Shown here in pieces: positions 1 through 7,832 of a DNA stretch of 64,000 nt. Position 1 is the stretch's first letter, and each line of letters opens with the position of its first letter. The stretch is from contig NZ_RKST01000001.1 of NCBI RefSeq assembly GCF_003934165.1, positions 62,001 through 126,000 of the forward strand, written 5' to 3'. Source of the stretch: Borborobacter arsenicus (GTDB lineage Bacteria; Pseudomonadota; Alphaproteobacteria; Rhizobiales; Rhizobiaceae). The position numbers were made by a program, and so were the translations under genes. The notes beneath the pieces were generated by a model. That model was not told the origin of the DNA. It saw nothing but the letters and a program-made list of their open reading frames with translations, and did no database searches.

Positions 1-415
1 TATAGTTGACCGCGTCGTAACGGGTCATCTGCTGTTCCTGCAGGAAATAGGCGGCATGGCTCTCGCGCTCGGCAAAGATAGCGACGAGCACATTTGCGCC
101 CGAAACCTCATCGCGCCCGGAAGACTGGACATGAATGACCGCGCGCTGGATGACCCGCTGGAAACCGGCCGTCGGCTTGGAATCCTCGTCATAGCCGGTG
201 ACCAGATTATCGAGTTCGGTGTCGATATAAGTGAGGACCGTGTGCTTCAGGTCATCGAGATCGACATTGCATGCCCGCATGACGGCGGCGGCTTCCGCAT
301 CGTCGATCAATGCGAGCAGGAGATGTTCCAGCGTCGCATATTCATGATGGCGCTCATTGGCGAAGGTCAACGCCTGATGAAGCGCTTTTTCCAGGCCCTG
401 GGAGAAAGCCGGCAT
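1..415 (-). CDS. clpA: ATP-dependent Clp protease ATP-binding subunit ClpA (N-terminal part)
   Basis: ClpA is the AAA+ unfoldase that feeds substrates, including ClpS-delivered N-end-rule proteins, into ClpP in the cytoplasm. Only the first 138 codons are inside the window; the AAA modules lie beyond base 1. Reading the minus strand from the ATG at 415 gives MPAFSQGLEKALHQAL and then NERHHEYATLEHLLLALID, which is the Clp N-domain repeat that binds ClpS. The start is 8 bases after the clpS stop, so the two genes form a tight clpS-clpA operon, as usual in alphaproteobacteria. The partial state is due only to the window edge. Confidence 0.95.
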   Translation of the reverse strand, partial: MPAFSQGLEKALHQALTFANERHHEYATLEHLLLALIDDAEAAAVMRACNVDLDDLKHTVLTYIDTELDNLVTGYDEDSKPTAGFQRVIQRAVIHVQSSGRDEVSGANVLVAIFAERESHAAYFLQEQQMTRYDAVNY

Positions 416-423
416 TCAATACC

Positions 424-804
424 TCATTTCTTCTCCATCACGCATTGCAGCGGATGTTGATTCTGGCGGGCGAAATCCATGACCTGAGACACTTTGGTCT
501 CGGCCACCTCAAATGTATAGACCCCGCATTCACCGACGCCGTGATTGTGAACGTGCAGCATGATGCGAGTCGCCGATTCCCGATCCTTCTGGAAAAACCG
601 CTCCAGGATATGGATGACGAATTCCATCGGCGTGTAGTCGTCATTGAGGATCAGGACCCGATAAAGACTTGGCTTCTTCGTCCTCGTCTTGGTTCGTGTA
701 ATGACGGCCGTGCCCCGGCCCGGACCATTGTCCCGACCTGCGCCGTTCTGCATGCGTGCCACTCGCATTTCCGTGGCTTCCCCGCCTTTCGTCACAAACA
801 CCAT
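424..804 (-). CDS. clpS: ATP-dependent Clp protease adaptor ClpS
   Basis: ClpS recognises N-degron substrates and hands them to ClpA. The core contains [16 protein letters not shown], which carries the NDDYT substrate-pocket motif, followed by [19 protein letters not shown] and a final helix, all typical of the family. The first 35 or so residues are a low-complexity Gly/Arg/Lys-rich tail. The full open frame gives 126 residues; internal ATG codons at 768 and 753 would give about 114 or 109 residues, and the one at 768 has a better purine-rich stretch upstream. The true start is therefore uncertain. It is directly upstream of clpA and probably cotranscribed with it. Confidence 0.93.
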   Translation of the reverse strand: MVFVTKGGEATEMRVARMQNGAGRDNGPGRGTAVITRTKTRTKKPSLYRVLILNDDYTPMEFVIHILERFFQKDRESATRIMLHVHNHGVGECGVYTFEVAETKVSQVMDFARQNQHPLQCVMEKK

Positions 805-951
805 GCCTTTCGTCGGATCCTCACCCGAAGCTCGAATGTAGGTAGTCGATATTGGATTTTAAGCCCTTCTCGCACGGTGACAATACGCACCGCGGCGAGT
901 GCCGGATGATTTCCGTTAATCGTGAACGCGGCCATGGTCCGGCTGCATACG

Positions 952-982
952 AAAAACCCGGCTGCGCAGGGCAACCGGGTTT
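952..982 (-). terminator. Rho-independent terminator of the phasin gene
   Basis: An 8-bp perfect stem pairs AAACCCGG (954-961) with CCGGGTTT (975-982) around a 13-base loop. Read on the minus strand it is followed by a run of five T. It lies 36 bases past the phasin stop codon, in the right orientation for that gene. Confidence 0.75.
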
Positions 983-1018
983 CAAATAAGCCGCAGGGGG
1001 CTCGATTGGTTCAGGAAG

Positions 1019-1348
1019 TTACTTCGACTTGGCGATGACCGATTCGAACGGGGTATAGGCTTCCTTGGCAAGATCGGCATAGAGCTCGCCGAGCTTGGTC
1101 GCCTCGGCCACGAAACCCTCATAGGACTTGCGGGCATAATCGGTTTGGATTTCAAGCGCCTTCTCAAGCGAGCCGGCCGACAAAACCTTCTCCAGCGCGG
1201 CAGTGCCGGCTTCGAACGACTTCTTGGTGTATTCGGTGGTTTCCACCGCAATGGCCTGGGCGCTCTTCGACACTGAAGCAAAGCTCTTCAGGCTGGTGTC
1301 GACGAATTCCTTGTTGAATTTGCTCGCATTCTCGAATGATTGCAGCAT
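1019..1348 (-). CDS. Phasin family protein (PHB granule-associated)
   Basis: This 109-residue protein coats polyhydroxyalkanoate granules. It is almost entirely helical with no predicted membrane segment and has typical phasin features: MLQSFENASKFNKEFVD at the start, repeated Ser/Ala/Lys-rich amphipathic heptads, and the AIAVETTEYTKKSFE segment seen in the Phasin_2 family. It is a monocistronic unit with its own terminator. Upstream are two TGC-N3-GCA sites that resemble operators of the PHB-responsive repressor PhaR/AniA, so it is probably induced when polymer accumulates. The family call is strong; which phasin paralogue it is cannot be told from here. Confidence 0.88.
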   Translation of the reverse strand: MLQSFENASKFNKEFVDTSLKSFASVSKSAQAIAVETTEYTKKSFEAGTAALEKVLSAGSLEKALEIQTDYARKSYEGFVAEATKLGELYADLAKEAYTPFESVIAKSK

Positions 1349-1394
1349 ATGCGCGTTTCCCTTTCGACGTATTGACGGTCGCGGTACGGATTTG

Positions 1395-1433
1395 TGCGAT
1401 GCATCTATCTATTGTGCGACGCACAAAAAGTCA
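1395..1433. promoter_or_regulatory. Paired PhaR/AniA-like operator upstream of the phasin gene
   Basis: Two nearly identical sites, TGCGATGCA at 1395-1403 and TGCGACGCA at 1425-1433, lie 47 and 77 bases upstream of the phasin start. The second sits inside the perfect inverted repeat TTGTGC-GAC-GCACAA (1422-1436). Their spacing of 30 bases is about three helical turns. PhaR regulators of PHB genes are known to bind TGC-rich dyads, so assignment to PhaR is inference from family knowledge and gene context. Confidence 0.5.
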
Positions 1434-1616
1434 ATTCGGAAATGCCCTTGCGGAAGCCGCAGGCCGCCGTCGCAAATCTAAATTCATTCTAAAGGTCGAA
1501 TAAAAAAGTGAACGTCCTGGTTACCATAAACGGATTGGTAACGCGGCACGCCTAGTGTCGGGGAATGTGAGGCTGGTGCCTTTGCCGCCTCGAACGGAAC
1601 AAAAATCTCAAAGGGT

Positions 1617-2984
1617 GTGGCGGTGCGTCAGGCGTTAGCAGGCATTTTCCTTGGCAAAATATTTTGCGCAAAAACGGTGGTCGCCGGCATCATTGCCGTG
1701 GCGATGAGTATTGCCGCTACGGGATCGTCGGCTGCGAACTCGAAATATGCAGCGATCGTAATCGATGCCAACACCGGCAAGACGCTGTTTTCCGCAAACG
1801 CGGACTCGCGGCGCTATCCGGCCTCGCTGACCAAGATGATGACGCTCTACCTGACGTTCGAAGCGCTGTCGCGTGGCAAGATCACCAAGGAAACTCGCGT
1901 ACCCATTTCCGCGCAGGCGGCCGCGGAGCCGCCGACCAAGCTGGGTGTCAAGGCCGGCGGGTCGATCACCGTCGAGACGGCAATCTATGGTCTGGTGACC
2001 AAGTCTGCGAATGATGCGGCCACCGCCCTGGGCGAAATGCTTGGCGGGTCGCAGGACCAGTTTGCCCGCATGATGACGGCCAAGGCGCGCAGCCTGGGCA
2101 TGAACGGCACCGTATTCCGCAACGCGCACGGCCTGCCCAATACCGGCCAGTTCACCACCGCTCGCGACATGGCCACGCTGGGCATCGCGCTCAAGGAACA
2201 CTACCCGCAATATTACGGTTATTTCTCTACCCGCTCCTTTACCTTCGGCCGTACCCGCATGCCCAATCACAACCGGCTGCTCGGGCGCGTGAAGGGCGTT
2301 GACGGCATCAAGACCGGCTACACCCGCGCTTCCGGTTTCAACCTCGCGTCCTCCGTCTCGGACGGCAATCGCCGTATCGTCGCGGTGGTGATGGGTGGAA
2401 CCAGCGGTGCCAGCCGCGATAACCACATGGTGGAGCTGATCAAGAAATACCTTCCCAAGGCCTCCACCAGGGGCAAGAGCGAACCTTTGGTCGCCAGCGC
2501 AGGGGGCACGTCGTTCAACGTCCTCAATAAGCTGTTGCTGCCCAAGAAAGACGCTCCCACCCCGGATCAGCGGCCTGATACCGACGCGGCGGTTGCCGAA
2601 GTCGAAGACTCCGTCTTCGTTTCTGAAGCATCCGTGCAGGCCTATGCCAACCCGACGCCGCGGCCACAAATCAACATCGAGCAGAAGATCGCCCCTCAGG
2701 AGAAGGTCGATCCTGTCAGCACCGCTTCTCTGAACAAGTCCGGCTGGGTCGTCCAGGTCGCCTCCTCGCCCAGCCGCGCGGAAGCGCAGGCCTTTCTGGA
2801 GACGGCTTCCAAGCAGGCGCCGGCGGTCCTGGCGAATGCATCCGGATTCACCGTGCAGTTCGAGAAAGGCGGCGTCACCTATCACCGGGCACGGTTCGGT
2901 GGCTTTGAATCCAAATCCGCTGCCTGGGATGCCTGCGCGGCGCTGAAGAAGCAGAAAATCTCCTGTTACGCCGTCCAGAACTAG
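1617..2984 (+). CDS. D-alanyl-D-alanine carboxypeptidase (PBP5/6 type) with C-terminal SPOR domain
   Basis: This periplasmic enzyme removes the terminal D-Ala from peptidoglycan stem peptides. The 455 residues comprise a signal/anchor segment (about 14-40), an S11 serine peptidase domain with the SxxK motif S70-L-T-K73, SxN at S130-A-N132 and KTG at K232-T-G234, a Pro-rich linker (310-370), and a SPOR domain (about 376-455, starting SGWVVQVASSPSRAEA) that should target it to denuded septal glycan. The PBP5 beta-rich C-terminal domain seems to be replaced by the linker and SPOR. The start is a GTG at 1617; a second in-frame GTG at 1623 is an alternative. Confidence 0.92.
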   Translation: MAVRQALAGIFLGKIFCAKTVVAGIIAVAMSIAATGSSAANSKYAAIVIDANTGKTLFSANADSRRYPASLTKMMTLYLTFEALSRGKITKETRVPISAQAAAEPPTKLGVKAGGSITVETAIYGLVTKSANDAATALGEMLGGSQDQFARMMTAKARSLGMNGTVFRNAHGLPNTGQFTTARDMATLGIALKEHYPQYYGYFSTRSFTFGRTRMPNHNRLLGRVKGVDGIKTGYTRASGFNLASSVSDGNRRIVAVVMGGTSGASRDNHMVELIKKYLPKASTRGKSEPLVASAGGTSFNVLNKLLLPKKDAPTPDQRPDTDAAVAEVEDSVFVSEASVQAYANPTPRPQINIEQKIAPQEKVDPVSTASLNKSGWVVQVASSPSRAEAQAFLETASKQAPAVLANASGFTVQFEKGGVTYHRARFGGFESKSAAWDACAALKKQKISCYAVQN

Positions 2985-3027
2985 GCGGTGTCAGAAATCT
3001 CCCCGGTTTGTTTTGCGTCGAAGGAGA

Positions 3028-3726
3028 CTAGTCGTGATTGGTGAGCAGGACGTCCTTGGCTTCGTTGATACGCGCCGCAAGGAAAGACGTGCCTCCGAGA
3101 TCGGGGTGCAGGCGTTGCATCAGGCGGCGGTGCGCCTTGCGGATATCCGCCGCGGAGGCCCCCGCTTCAAGACCAAGGATCTTGTAAGCCTCCTCCTCAG
3201 TCATGGCGCCAGAACCTGGCGAAACTCCCTGCCTGTCGCTACGTTGCGCATCAAAGTCTTCGCGCCAGACGGGAAACCGGCCATCAAGATACGTCTCTAG
3301 CAGCTGCCGGCTTTCCGGATCGCCGGAAAGATCGATATAGAGTTCCCGCAATTCAGGCAGCGTCATATTTCCAAGCGTCTTTTGAACGTGGCGTCCGGCA
3401 AGGACCAGCCCTTCCAACTTGCCGCTGTCGTGGTCTAGTTCCATCTCCAGCGCTGCCGTGCGTACGGTCGAATGCTTTCCGGGTGTCTTGCCCCGTCTTG
3501 ATCTGCGCACTCGTGCGGACGTGTACCAGGCCAGTGCCGCCGAGATCAGCATGCCGCCGATCCCTGCCCGCCCGAGAAGCAGAAGCCCGACACCGAGCAA
3601 GCCAACCAGCACGGGACCTATCAGGCGCGCATTGCTAGCAAGCCTGGCCGGGTCTGCTCTCAGCAGCACCATCGCCGCCAGCACGAGCAGGATGAGCACA
3701 CCCAGGCCACCGAGGAGGACTGTCAT
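3028..3726 (-). CDS. J-domain membrane protein
   Basis: The 232-residue protein has two or three hydrophobic segments in the first 70 residues (starting MTVLLGGLGVLILLVLAAMV), a basic cytosolic stretch, and a C-terminal J domain (about 175-232) with the helix II RKAHRRLMQ and the HPD motif at about 207-209 needed to stimulate DnaK. This order resembles TIM14/DjlA-type membrane J-proteins and is common in rhizobia. The ATG at 3726 overlaps the stop of the upstream VWA gene (ATGA), so translation is probably coupled. The client is unknown. A longer upstream frame exists but lies entirely inside the VWA gene and was not used. Confidence 0.85.
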   Translation of the reverse strand: MTVLLGGLGVLILLVLAAMVLLRADPARLASNARLIGPVLVGLLGVGLLLLGRAGIGGMLISAALAWYTSARVRRSRRGKTPGKHSTVRTAALEMELDHDSGKLEGLVLAGRHVQKTLGNMTLPELRELYIDLSGDPESRQLLETYLDGRFPVWREDFDAQRSDRQGVSPGSGAMTEEEAYKILGLEAGASAADIRKAHRRLMQRLHPDLGGTSFLAARINEAKDVLLTNHD

Positions 3727-4460
3727 CGGTTTCCACCCCCTCGCAAATGCTCGATCATCAGGAGGTCTTCGGCACGGCCTCGCGCGCTGAGCGCCTTGAG
3801 GCCGCCGGTGGCGAAAACGGCAACCGCAGACAGGAGTTTTGCCAGGGTCGTGGCAGCGTTGCGGTCGAACCGGAACCACGCGCCCCTGGAAAGACGCGCC
3901 AGTTCCTTGAAGGCGGCTTCGGCGACAGGATCGCGACCTTCCTGAAAAACGAAGATCGGCACGCCACGCAATCCGAGATTTCCTGCCTTGGCGGCAAGCT
4001 CGTCGACGTCTTCCTCCATGGCGTCGCCGATATAGACCAGCGCTCCAATCTTGCCGCGCTCGACTTCCTTCAGCGCATGCGACAGGACCTTGCCGATCTG
4101 CGTATAGCCGCCATGGCATTCAATGCGCGTCATCAACGCTTTCAAAGAAGCCGTGTCGGCGACGAATTTCGAGGCCCGGCATTCGCCTAGCCCGCGAAAA
4201 TAGACCAGTTGCACATTGAGCGAAGAGGCACTTCGCACCGCGTCGAACATTTCCGCCTGCAGACTGCAGGCCAAATCCCAGGTCGGCTGACGGCTCATCG
4301 TAGCGTCAAGGGCAAGGATCAGCCGCCCGGCCCCGCCCTGTCTGGCCGCACCCACCGAACGCGCCTGCCGGACAAACGCATCAATGTCCTGCGTGCTCGA
4401 CCGTGGCGAAGACGGAGGAGCCTTCTTCTCGACCCGGACCGGTGGCTTCTCGTTACTCAT
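3723..4460 (-). CDS. VWA (von Willebrand factor A) domain protein
   Basis: This 245-residue protein has a Pro/Lys-rich N-terminus (1-25) and then a VWA-like fold. LILALDATMS is a slightly altered MIDAS motif (DxTxS instead of DxSxS), and GALVYIGDAMEED supplies a later acidic metal-ligand loop. No signal peptide is visible, so it is probably cytoplasmic. It overlaps the J-domain membrane protein gene by four bases, which suggests that the two products act together, possibly as a chaperone-like pair at the membrane. The function is not established. Confidence 0.8.
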   Translation of the reverse strand: MSNEKPPVRVEKKAPPSSPRSSTQDIDAFVRQARSVGAARQGGAGRLILALDATMSRQPTWDLACSLQAEMFDAVRSASSLNVQLVYFRGLGECRASKFVADTASLKALMTRIECHGGYTQIGKVLSHALKEVERGKIGALVYIGDAMEEDVDELAAKAGNLGLRGVPIFVFQEGRDPVAEAAFKELARLSRGAWFRFDRNAATTLAKLLSAVAVFATGGLKALSARGRAEDLLMIEHLRGGGNR

Positions 4461-4511
4461 CTACCGAGAACATGTGGCCTGCCGATCAAGCTTGCAAGTG
4501 CTGTTGCGCTT

Positions 4512-4949
4512 TCAGAGAAGACCAAGCTCGGCAAGTTCGCGCCGCAGTTTTGGCGGCATCTCCATCAGTGCCGACCCGCCGGCCCCGAGATCGGCCGGAG
4601 CGTCGGCCGCCTTCAGGTAACGCCAGCCCTGGAATGCACGCCTTGGCTGCCATTGCGTGCGAATGACAACGGGATCAAGAATGAGACGGCAGCGCGATAT
4701 CCCCTCGCCATCCACGAAGGGCCTGATCTCCAGCAACCGCTGGCGGCACTGGACATTGCCCTTGACGACCCAATAGAGCGATCCGCCATCGAGCAGTTCG
4801 GCGTCTCGCGTCGGCGTCATCCGGGTCGTGTGATAGTCCTCCACCGGCTTGCCCAGCCGGCGGCTTTCCTCCAGATCGGATGCGATCCAGGCCTCCAGGT
4901 CTTCGACGCTGTCGCAGCCGACGCAGAGCTTTATGAGGTTGAGGGCCAT
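4512..4949 (-). CDS. DUF1489 family protein
   Basis: The 145-residue protein starts MALNLIKLCVGCDSVEDL, the usual opening of the DUF1489 family, found across alphaproteobacteria and of unknown function. It contains YWVVKGNVQCRQRLLEI and a Trp-rich segment WQPRRAFQGWRYL. There is no signal peptide or membrane segment. The ATG at 4949 is preferred over one at 4991 because only the former matches the family N-terminus. It stands 51 bases upstream of the VWA gene on the same strand. Confidence 0.85.
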   Translation of the reverse strand: MALNLIKLCVGCDSVEDLEAWIASDLEESRRLGKPVEDYHTTRMTPTRDAELLDGGSLYWVVKGNVQCRQRLLEIRPFVDGEGISRCRLILDPVVIRTQWQPRRAFQGWRYLKAADAPADLGAGGSALMEMPPKLRRELAELGLL

Positions 4950-5041
4950 GGCCAAAGGTTTAGCGCCGGCAGCACGCCGGTCAACGGTCAATTTTTATTG
5001 TCCACCGGCGCAGGGATCATCCAGCCGCGCCGTTGGCGGGA

Positions 5042-6445
5042 TCAGCACTCCACGACATTGACGGCAAGGCCGCCAAGGCTCGTCTCCTTGTAGCGCTCAT
5101 TCATATCCATGCCGGTCTGGCGCATCGTCTCAATTGCCGCATCGAGCGGCACGAAATGCTTGCCATCGCCCTTGATCGCCAGCGAGGCCGCCGTCACCGC
5201 CTTGACGGCCCCAAGCGCATTGCGTTCGATGCACGGCACCTGTACCAGTCCGGCAACCGGGTCGCAGGTCATGCCCAGGTGATGTTCCAGCGCGATTTCG
5301 GCGGCATTTTCCACCTGCTCGGGCGTGCCGCCCATCACGGCGCATAAACCGGCTGCCGCCATTGCCGAAGCCGAGCCAACCTCGCCCTGGCAGCCGACTT
5401 CCGCGCCCGAGATCGACGCGTTGGTCTTGATGATGCCGCCGATTGCGGCCGCCGTCAGCAGGAAATCACGGATGCTAGCCTGATCGGCCTCGTCATGGAA
5501 ATGCAGCCAGTAGCGCAGCACCGCCGGCAAGGTGCCGGCCGCGCCATTGGTCGGGGCGGTTACAACCCGTCCGCCGGCGGCATTCTCCTCGTTCACCGCC
5601 ATTGCGTAGATTGACAGCCAGTCATTCGCCAGCAGCGGGTTGGGCCGGTTTTTGCGCCAGTCTTCCTGCAATTTCTCATGGAGCTGGCGCGCGCGACGGC
5701 GCACCTTCAACCCCCCGGGCATGATGCCTTCCTGCGACAGGCCGCGATCGATGCAGCTTTTCATCGCCTCCCAGATTCCGTCGAGGCCGGCGTCGAGTTC
5801 CTCGCGTGATTGCCGCGTCTCTTCATTGGCGCGCTTCATCTCGGCGATCGACAAGCCGCTGCTGGCGGCCATCGACAACATCTCGTCGGCGCTCTTGAAC
5901 GGGTAAGGCACGGCGTTGCCCGATGCTTCTTCGTTGCCGCGCGTCTTCAGCCGCTGCAACTCCTCCTCGGAGACGACGAAGCCGCCGCCGATGGAATAAT
6001 AGATCCGCTTCAACAGCAGCCTGTCGTCGGCATCATAGGCATAGAACGCCATGCCATTGGCGTGCCCCAGCAAGGGCGTCTTCTTGTCGAGCACGAGATC
6101 GATCGCCGGGTCGAAGCGATAGGACGGGTGGCCCGGCGGCAGGGTGCGCTTGTCCGCAGTGATTCGTTCGATGATCGCATCCGAGCGATCGGGATCGACA
6201 GTCGTTGGAATCAATCCGGCAAGGCCGAGAATCACGGCCCGGTCGGTGCCGTGGCCGACGCCGGTATAGGCAAGCGAGCCATGCAGGCTGGCAGCAAGGC
6301 GATCCACCTTGGCGCCGACAGGTCGCGGCCAATCGTCCTCAAGGATTTCCTTCAGGAAACGGGCGGCCGCCGTCATCGGCCCCATAGTGTGGGAACTCGA
6401 CGGACCGATGCCAATCTTGAAAAGATCGAATACCGACAGAAACAC
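5042..6445 (-). CDS. sdaA: L-serine ammonia-lyase (iron-sulfur type, single chain)
   Basis: L-serine dehydratase converts L-serine to pyruvate and ammonia using a labile [4Fe-4S] cluster. The 467 residues carry the beta domain at the N-terminus ([20 protein letters not shown], the substrate P-loop-like motif) and the alpha domain, with cluster cysteines in [15 protein letters not shown] and [19 protein letters not shown] chose the GTG that begins [10 protein letters not shown] because homologues start there; an ATG at 6562 would add an unrelated 39-residue leader. The gene is isolated, downstream of a terminator-flanked small gene on the same strand. Confidence 0.95.
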   Translation of the reverse strand: MFLSVFDLFKIGIGPSSSHTMGPMTAAARFLKEILEDDWPRPVGAKVDRLAASLHGSLAYTGVGHGTDRAVILGLAGLIPTTVDPDRSDAIIERITADKRTLPPGHPSYRFDPAIDLVLDKKTPLLGHANGMAFYAYDADDRLLLKRIYYSIGGGFVVSEEELQRLKTRGNEEASGNAVPYPFKSADEMLSMAASSGLSIAEMKRANEETRQSREELDAGLDGIWEAMKSCIDRGLSQEGIMPGGLKVRRRARQLHEKLQEDWRKNRPNPLLANDWLSIYAMAVNEENAAGGRVVTAPTNGAAGTLPAVLRYWLHFHDEADQASIRDFLLTAAAIGGIIKTNASISGAEVGCQGEVGSASAMAAAGLCAVMGGTPEQVENAAEIALEHHLGMTCDPVAGLVQVPCIERNALGAVKAVTAASLAIKGDGKHFVPLDAAIETMRQTGMDMNERYKETSLGGLAVNVVEC

Positions 6446-6581
6446 GACTAGCTGGCCTCCACACGCGATGCGAATCCTACCGCATATTCCAGGAGAGATT
6501 ATGGGTGTTTGGCGGGCAAACCTCTCGACCCTTGCCGACCTCCAATGCCTTCCCCCCGACATTTGCCGGATGCCTCATAAA

Positions 6582-6617
6582 GCAAAAGACACGGAGCGTG
6601 AACTCCGTGTCTTTTGC
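6582..6617. terminator. Strong intrinsic terminator (15-bp perfect stem)
   Basis: GCAAAAGACACGGAG (6582-6596) pairs perfectly with CTCCGTGTCTTTTGC (6603-6617) around a six-base loop, and each strand ends in a four-T run within the stem. It lies 21 bases after the stop of the small membrane-protein gene on the minus strand and insulates it from sdaA. Confidence 0.85.
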
Positions 6618-6638
6618 AGAATTAGAAATATCCTGAAT

Positions 6639-6776
6639 TCAGTTTGCGGCCAGCATCGCCGAGGTCTCGGAACCGCCAACCAGCCAAACCAGAAGGATAA
6701 GGCCTGCAATCCCAATCACTGCCTTTGCTGTTAGGCTCCAGCAGGATTTCTGAACGCTATCGTCCATGATTTCCAT
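6639..6776 (-). CDS. Small single-pass membrane protein (45 aa), unknown
   Basis: The frame encodes 45 residues starting MEIMDDSVQKSCWSL; a second ATG at 6767 would give 42. A single hydrophobic helix, AVIGIAGLILLVWLVGG (about 19-35), is followed by a short polar tail ending MLAAN. The N-terminus is mixed-charge and short, so this could be a membrane-tethered regulator or a subunit-stabilising peptide. Support for a real gene is the hydrophobic helix, the 15-bp terminator 21 bases after its stop, and the otherwise empty region. The ribosome-binding site is weak (GGA about 5 bases before the second ATG). I do not recognise the family. Confidence 0.6.
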   Translation of the reverse strand: MEIMDDSVQKSCWSLTAKAVIGIAGLILLVWLVGGSETSAMLAAN

Positions 6777-7004
6777 CAAATCCCGTCGTCATGCGAGAGC
6801 AGCTTGGCGCTGCTTCTTTCTTATTCGCAGAGGGCCTGCTGGATACGCTTTTGCGCATCTTTTCGCAACTGCGAAAAAGGCGAAAGCAAGGCAGATTTCG
6901 CATAGCTGCCATGCAGCTAATGGCAGAATTTTAATAAAATCAGATATTTATGCGAGAACCGGCATTAATATTGGAGTAACGCATGTGACGGGACTGTGTC
7001 ACAC
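6777..7004. other. Structured AT-rich intergenic region with three inverted repeats
   Basis: No frame looks coding. It holds TTTTCGCA-AC-TGCGAAAA (6860-6877), CTGCCAT-N7-ATGGCAG (6906-6912/6920-6926) followed by an AT-rich run, and TGTGAC-N8-GTCACA (6984-7003) next to the stop of the YdcF gene. Base composition falls well below the surroundings. It may be the promoter and 5' leader of the small membrane protein, or encode a small RNA. Confidence 0.35.
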
Positions 7005-7799
7005 TCATGCCGGACCCGGAAAAGGCGTCTCGATCCGTCCGGATATCCAATAGGCGAGAAGTCCGACCCATTCTCGAATCGCCGTAGTCAGATTGCGCAG
7101 CGAATCCAGCGGATTGTCTCGGGCAAAGCCGATCCCTTCGGCACCGGACGTGCGGTAGTCTGCCGGCCAGGGCAGGACCGCGAAATCCGCCTTGCGAAAT
7201 AGTGCCATCGAGCGCGGCATATGGAAGGCGGAAGTCACCAGCAGCCAGGTTTCACCCGGCTTGGGCGACACCATCGCCTTGGTGAATTGGGCGTTTTCGT
7301 AAGTGTTCCGCGATTTGTTCTCCAGAACCAGCCGTTCCGGCGCCACACCCAGTGCAGACAGAAGACGCGGCGCGGTATCGGCATCGCCCTCCCCGTCAAG
7401 GATCAGCGTGCCGGTGCCGCCAGAGACAACAATGCGGGCATCAGGAAAGCGGCGCGCCAGCACCGCCGTCTCGACCAGCCGGTCGCCGCCCGCGTTCAGT
7501 TCGTAGCCGCCCCGGACGAGATTGATGCCACCTTCCAGACCACCTCCAAGCAGGACAATGCCGTCGATCCGCTCAGGCAATGCCGGACGCTGAAAGCGCT
7601 CTTCAAGCGGATTGAGCATCAGCGCGCCGAGTGACGTCCACACGCCGAGAGCAAGGATAAGAAAGGCGCTGCAAGATACCGCCAACGACACGCGCTTTCG
7701 GCCCAAAAACAGGGCGACAATGCCGAACAGCAGCAGGAACAGAGCAAGATTCAACGGTTGAATAAAGAACCCGAAGATCTTGGAAAGATAGAAGAACAT
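7005..7799 (-). CDS. YdcF family (DUF218) membrane-anchored protein
   Basis: The product is similar to ElyC/SanA/YdcF proteins implicated in envelope homeostasis. The 264 residues start MFFYLSKIFGFFIQPLNLAL, followed by two transmembrane helices within the first 65 residues and then the DUF218 domain. That domain has GIVLLGGG, VVSGGTGTL, the ENKSRNTYENA motif that is the family hallmark, and LLVTSAFHMPRSMALF. The catalytic domain should face the periplasm. I chose the ATG at 7799, preceded by GGATG, over the ATG at 7811. It lies just upstream of sdaA's small neighbour but is likely transcribed separately. Confidence 0.88.
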   Translation of the reverse strand: MFFYLSKIFGFFIQPLNLALFLLLFGIVALFLGRKRVSLAVSCSAFLILALGVWTSLGALMLNPLEERFQRPALPERIDGIVLLGGGLEGGINLVRGGYELNAGGDRLVETAVLARRFPDARIVVSGGTGTLILDGEGDADTAPRLLSALGVAPERLVLENKSRNTYENAQFTKAMVSPKPGETWLLVTSAFHMPRSMALFRKADFAVLPWPADYRTSGAEGIGFARDNPLDSLRNLTTAIREWVGLLAYWISGRIETPFPGPA

Positions 7800-7832
7800 C
7801 CCGTCATCCAATCATTTGGCGGGGGATGCCTC

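Noticed and set aside
1635-2885. 416-codon open frame on the minus strand inside the carboxypeptidase gene
   Set aside because: It is the antisense shadow of a GC-rich gene with clear SxxK, SxN and KTG motifs on the plus strand; the antisense product is Arg/His-rich with no family features.
3727-4119. N-terminal extension of the J-domain protein
   Set aside because: It lies out of frame inside the VWA gene, and the membrane helix starts at the ATG at 3726, which overlaps the VWA stop.
6984-7003. Possible CRP-type site TGTGAC-N8-GTCACA
   Set aside because: Spacing between half-sites is too long for CRP (needs N6 between TGTGA and TCACA), and it abuts the YdcF stop codon, so a terminator-like hairpin is more likely.
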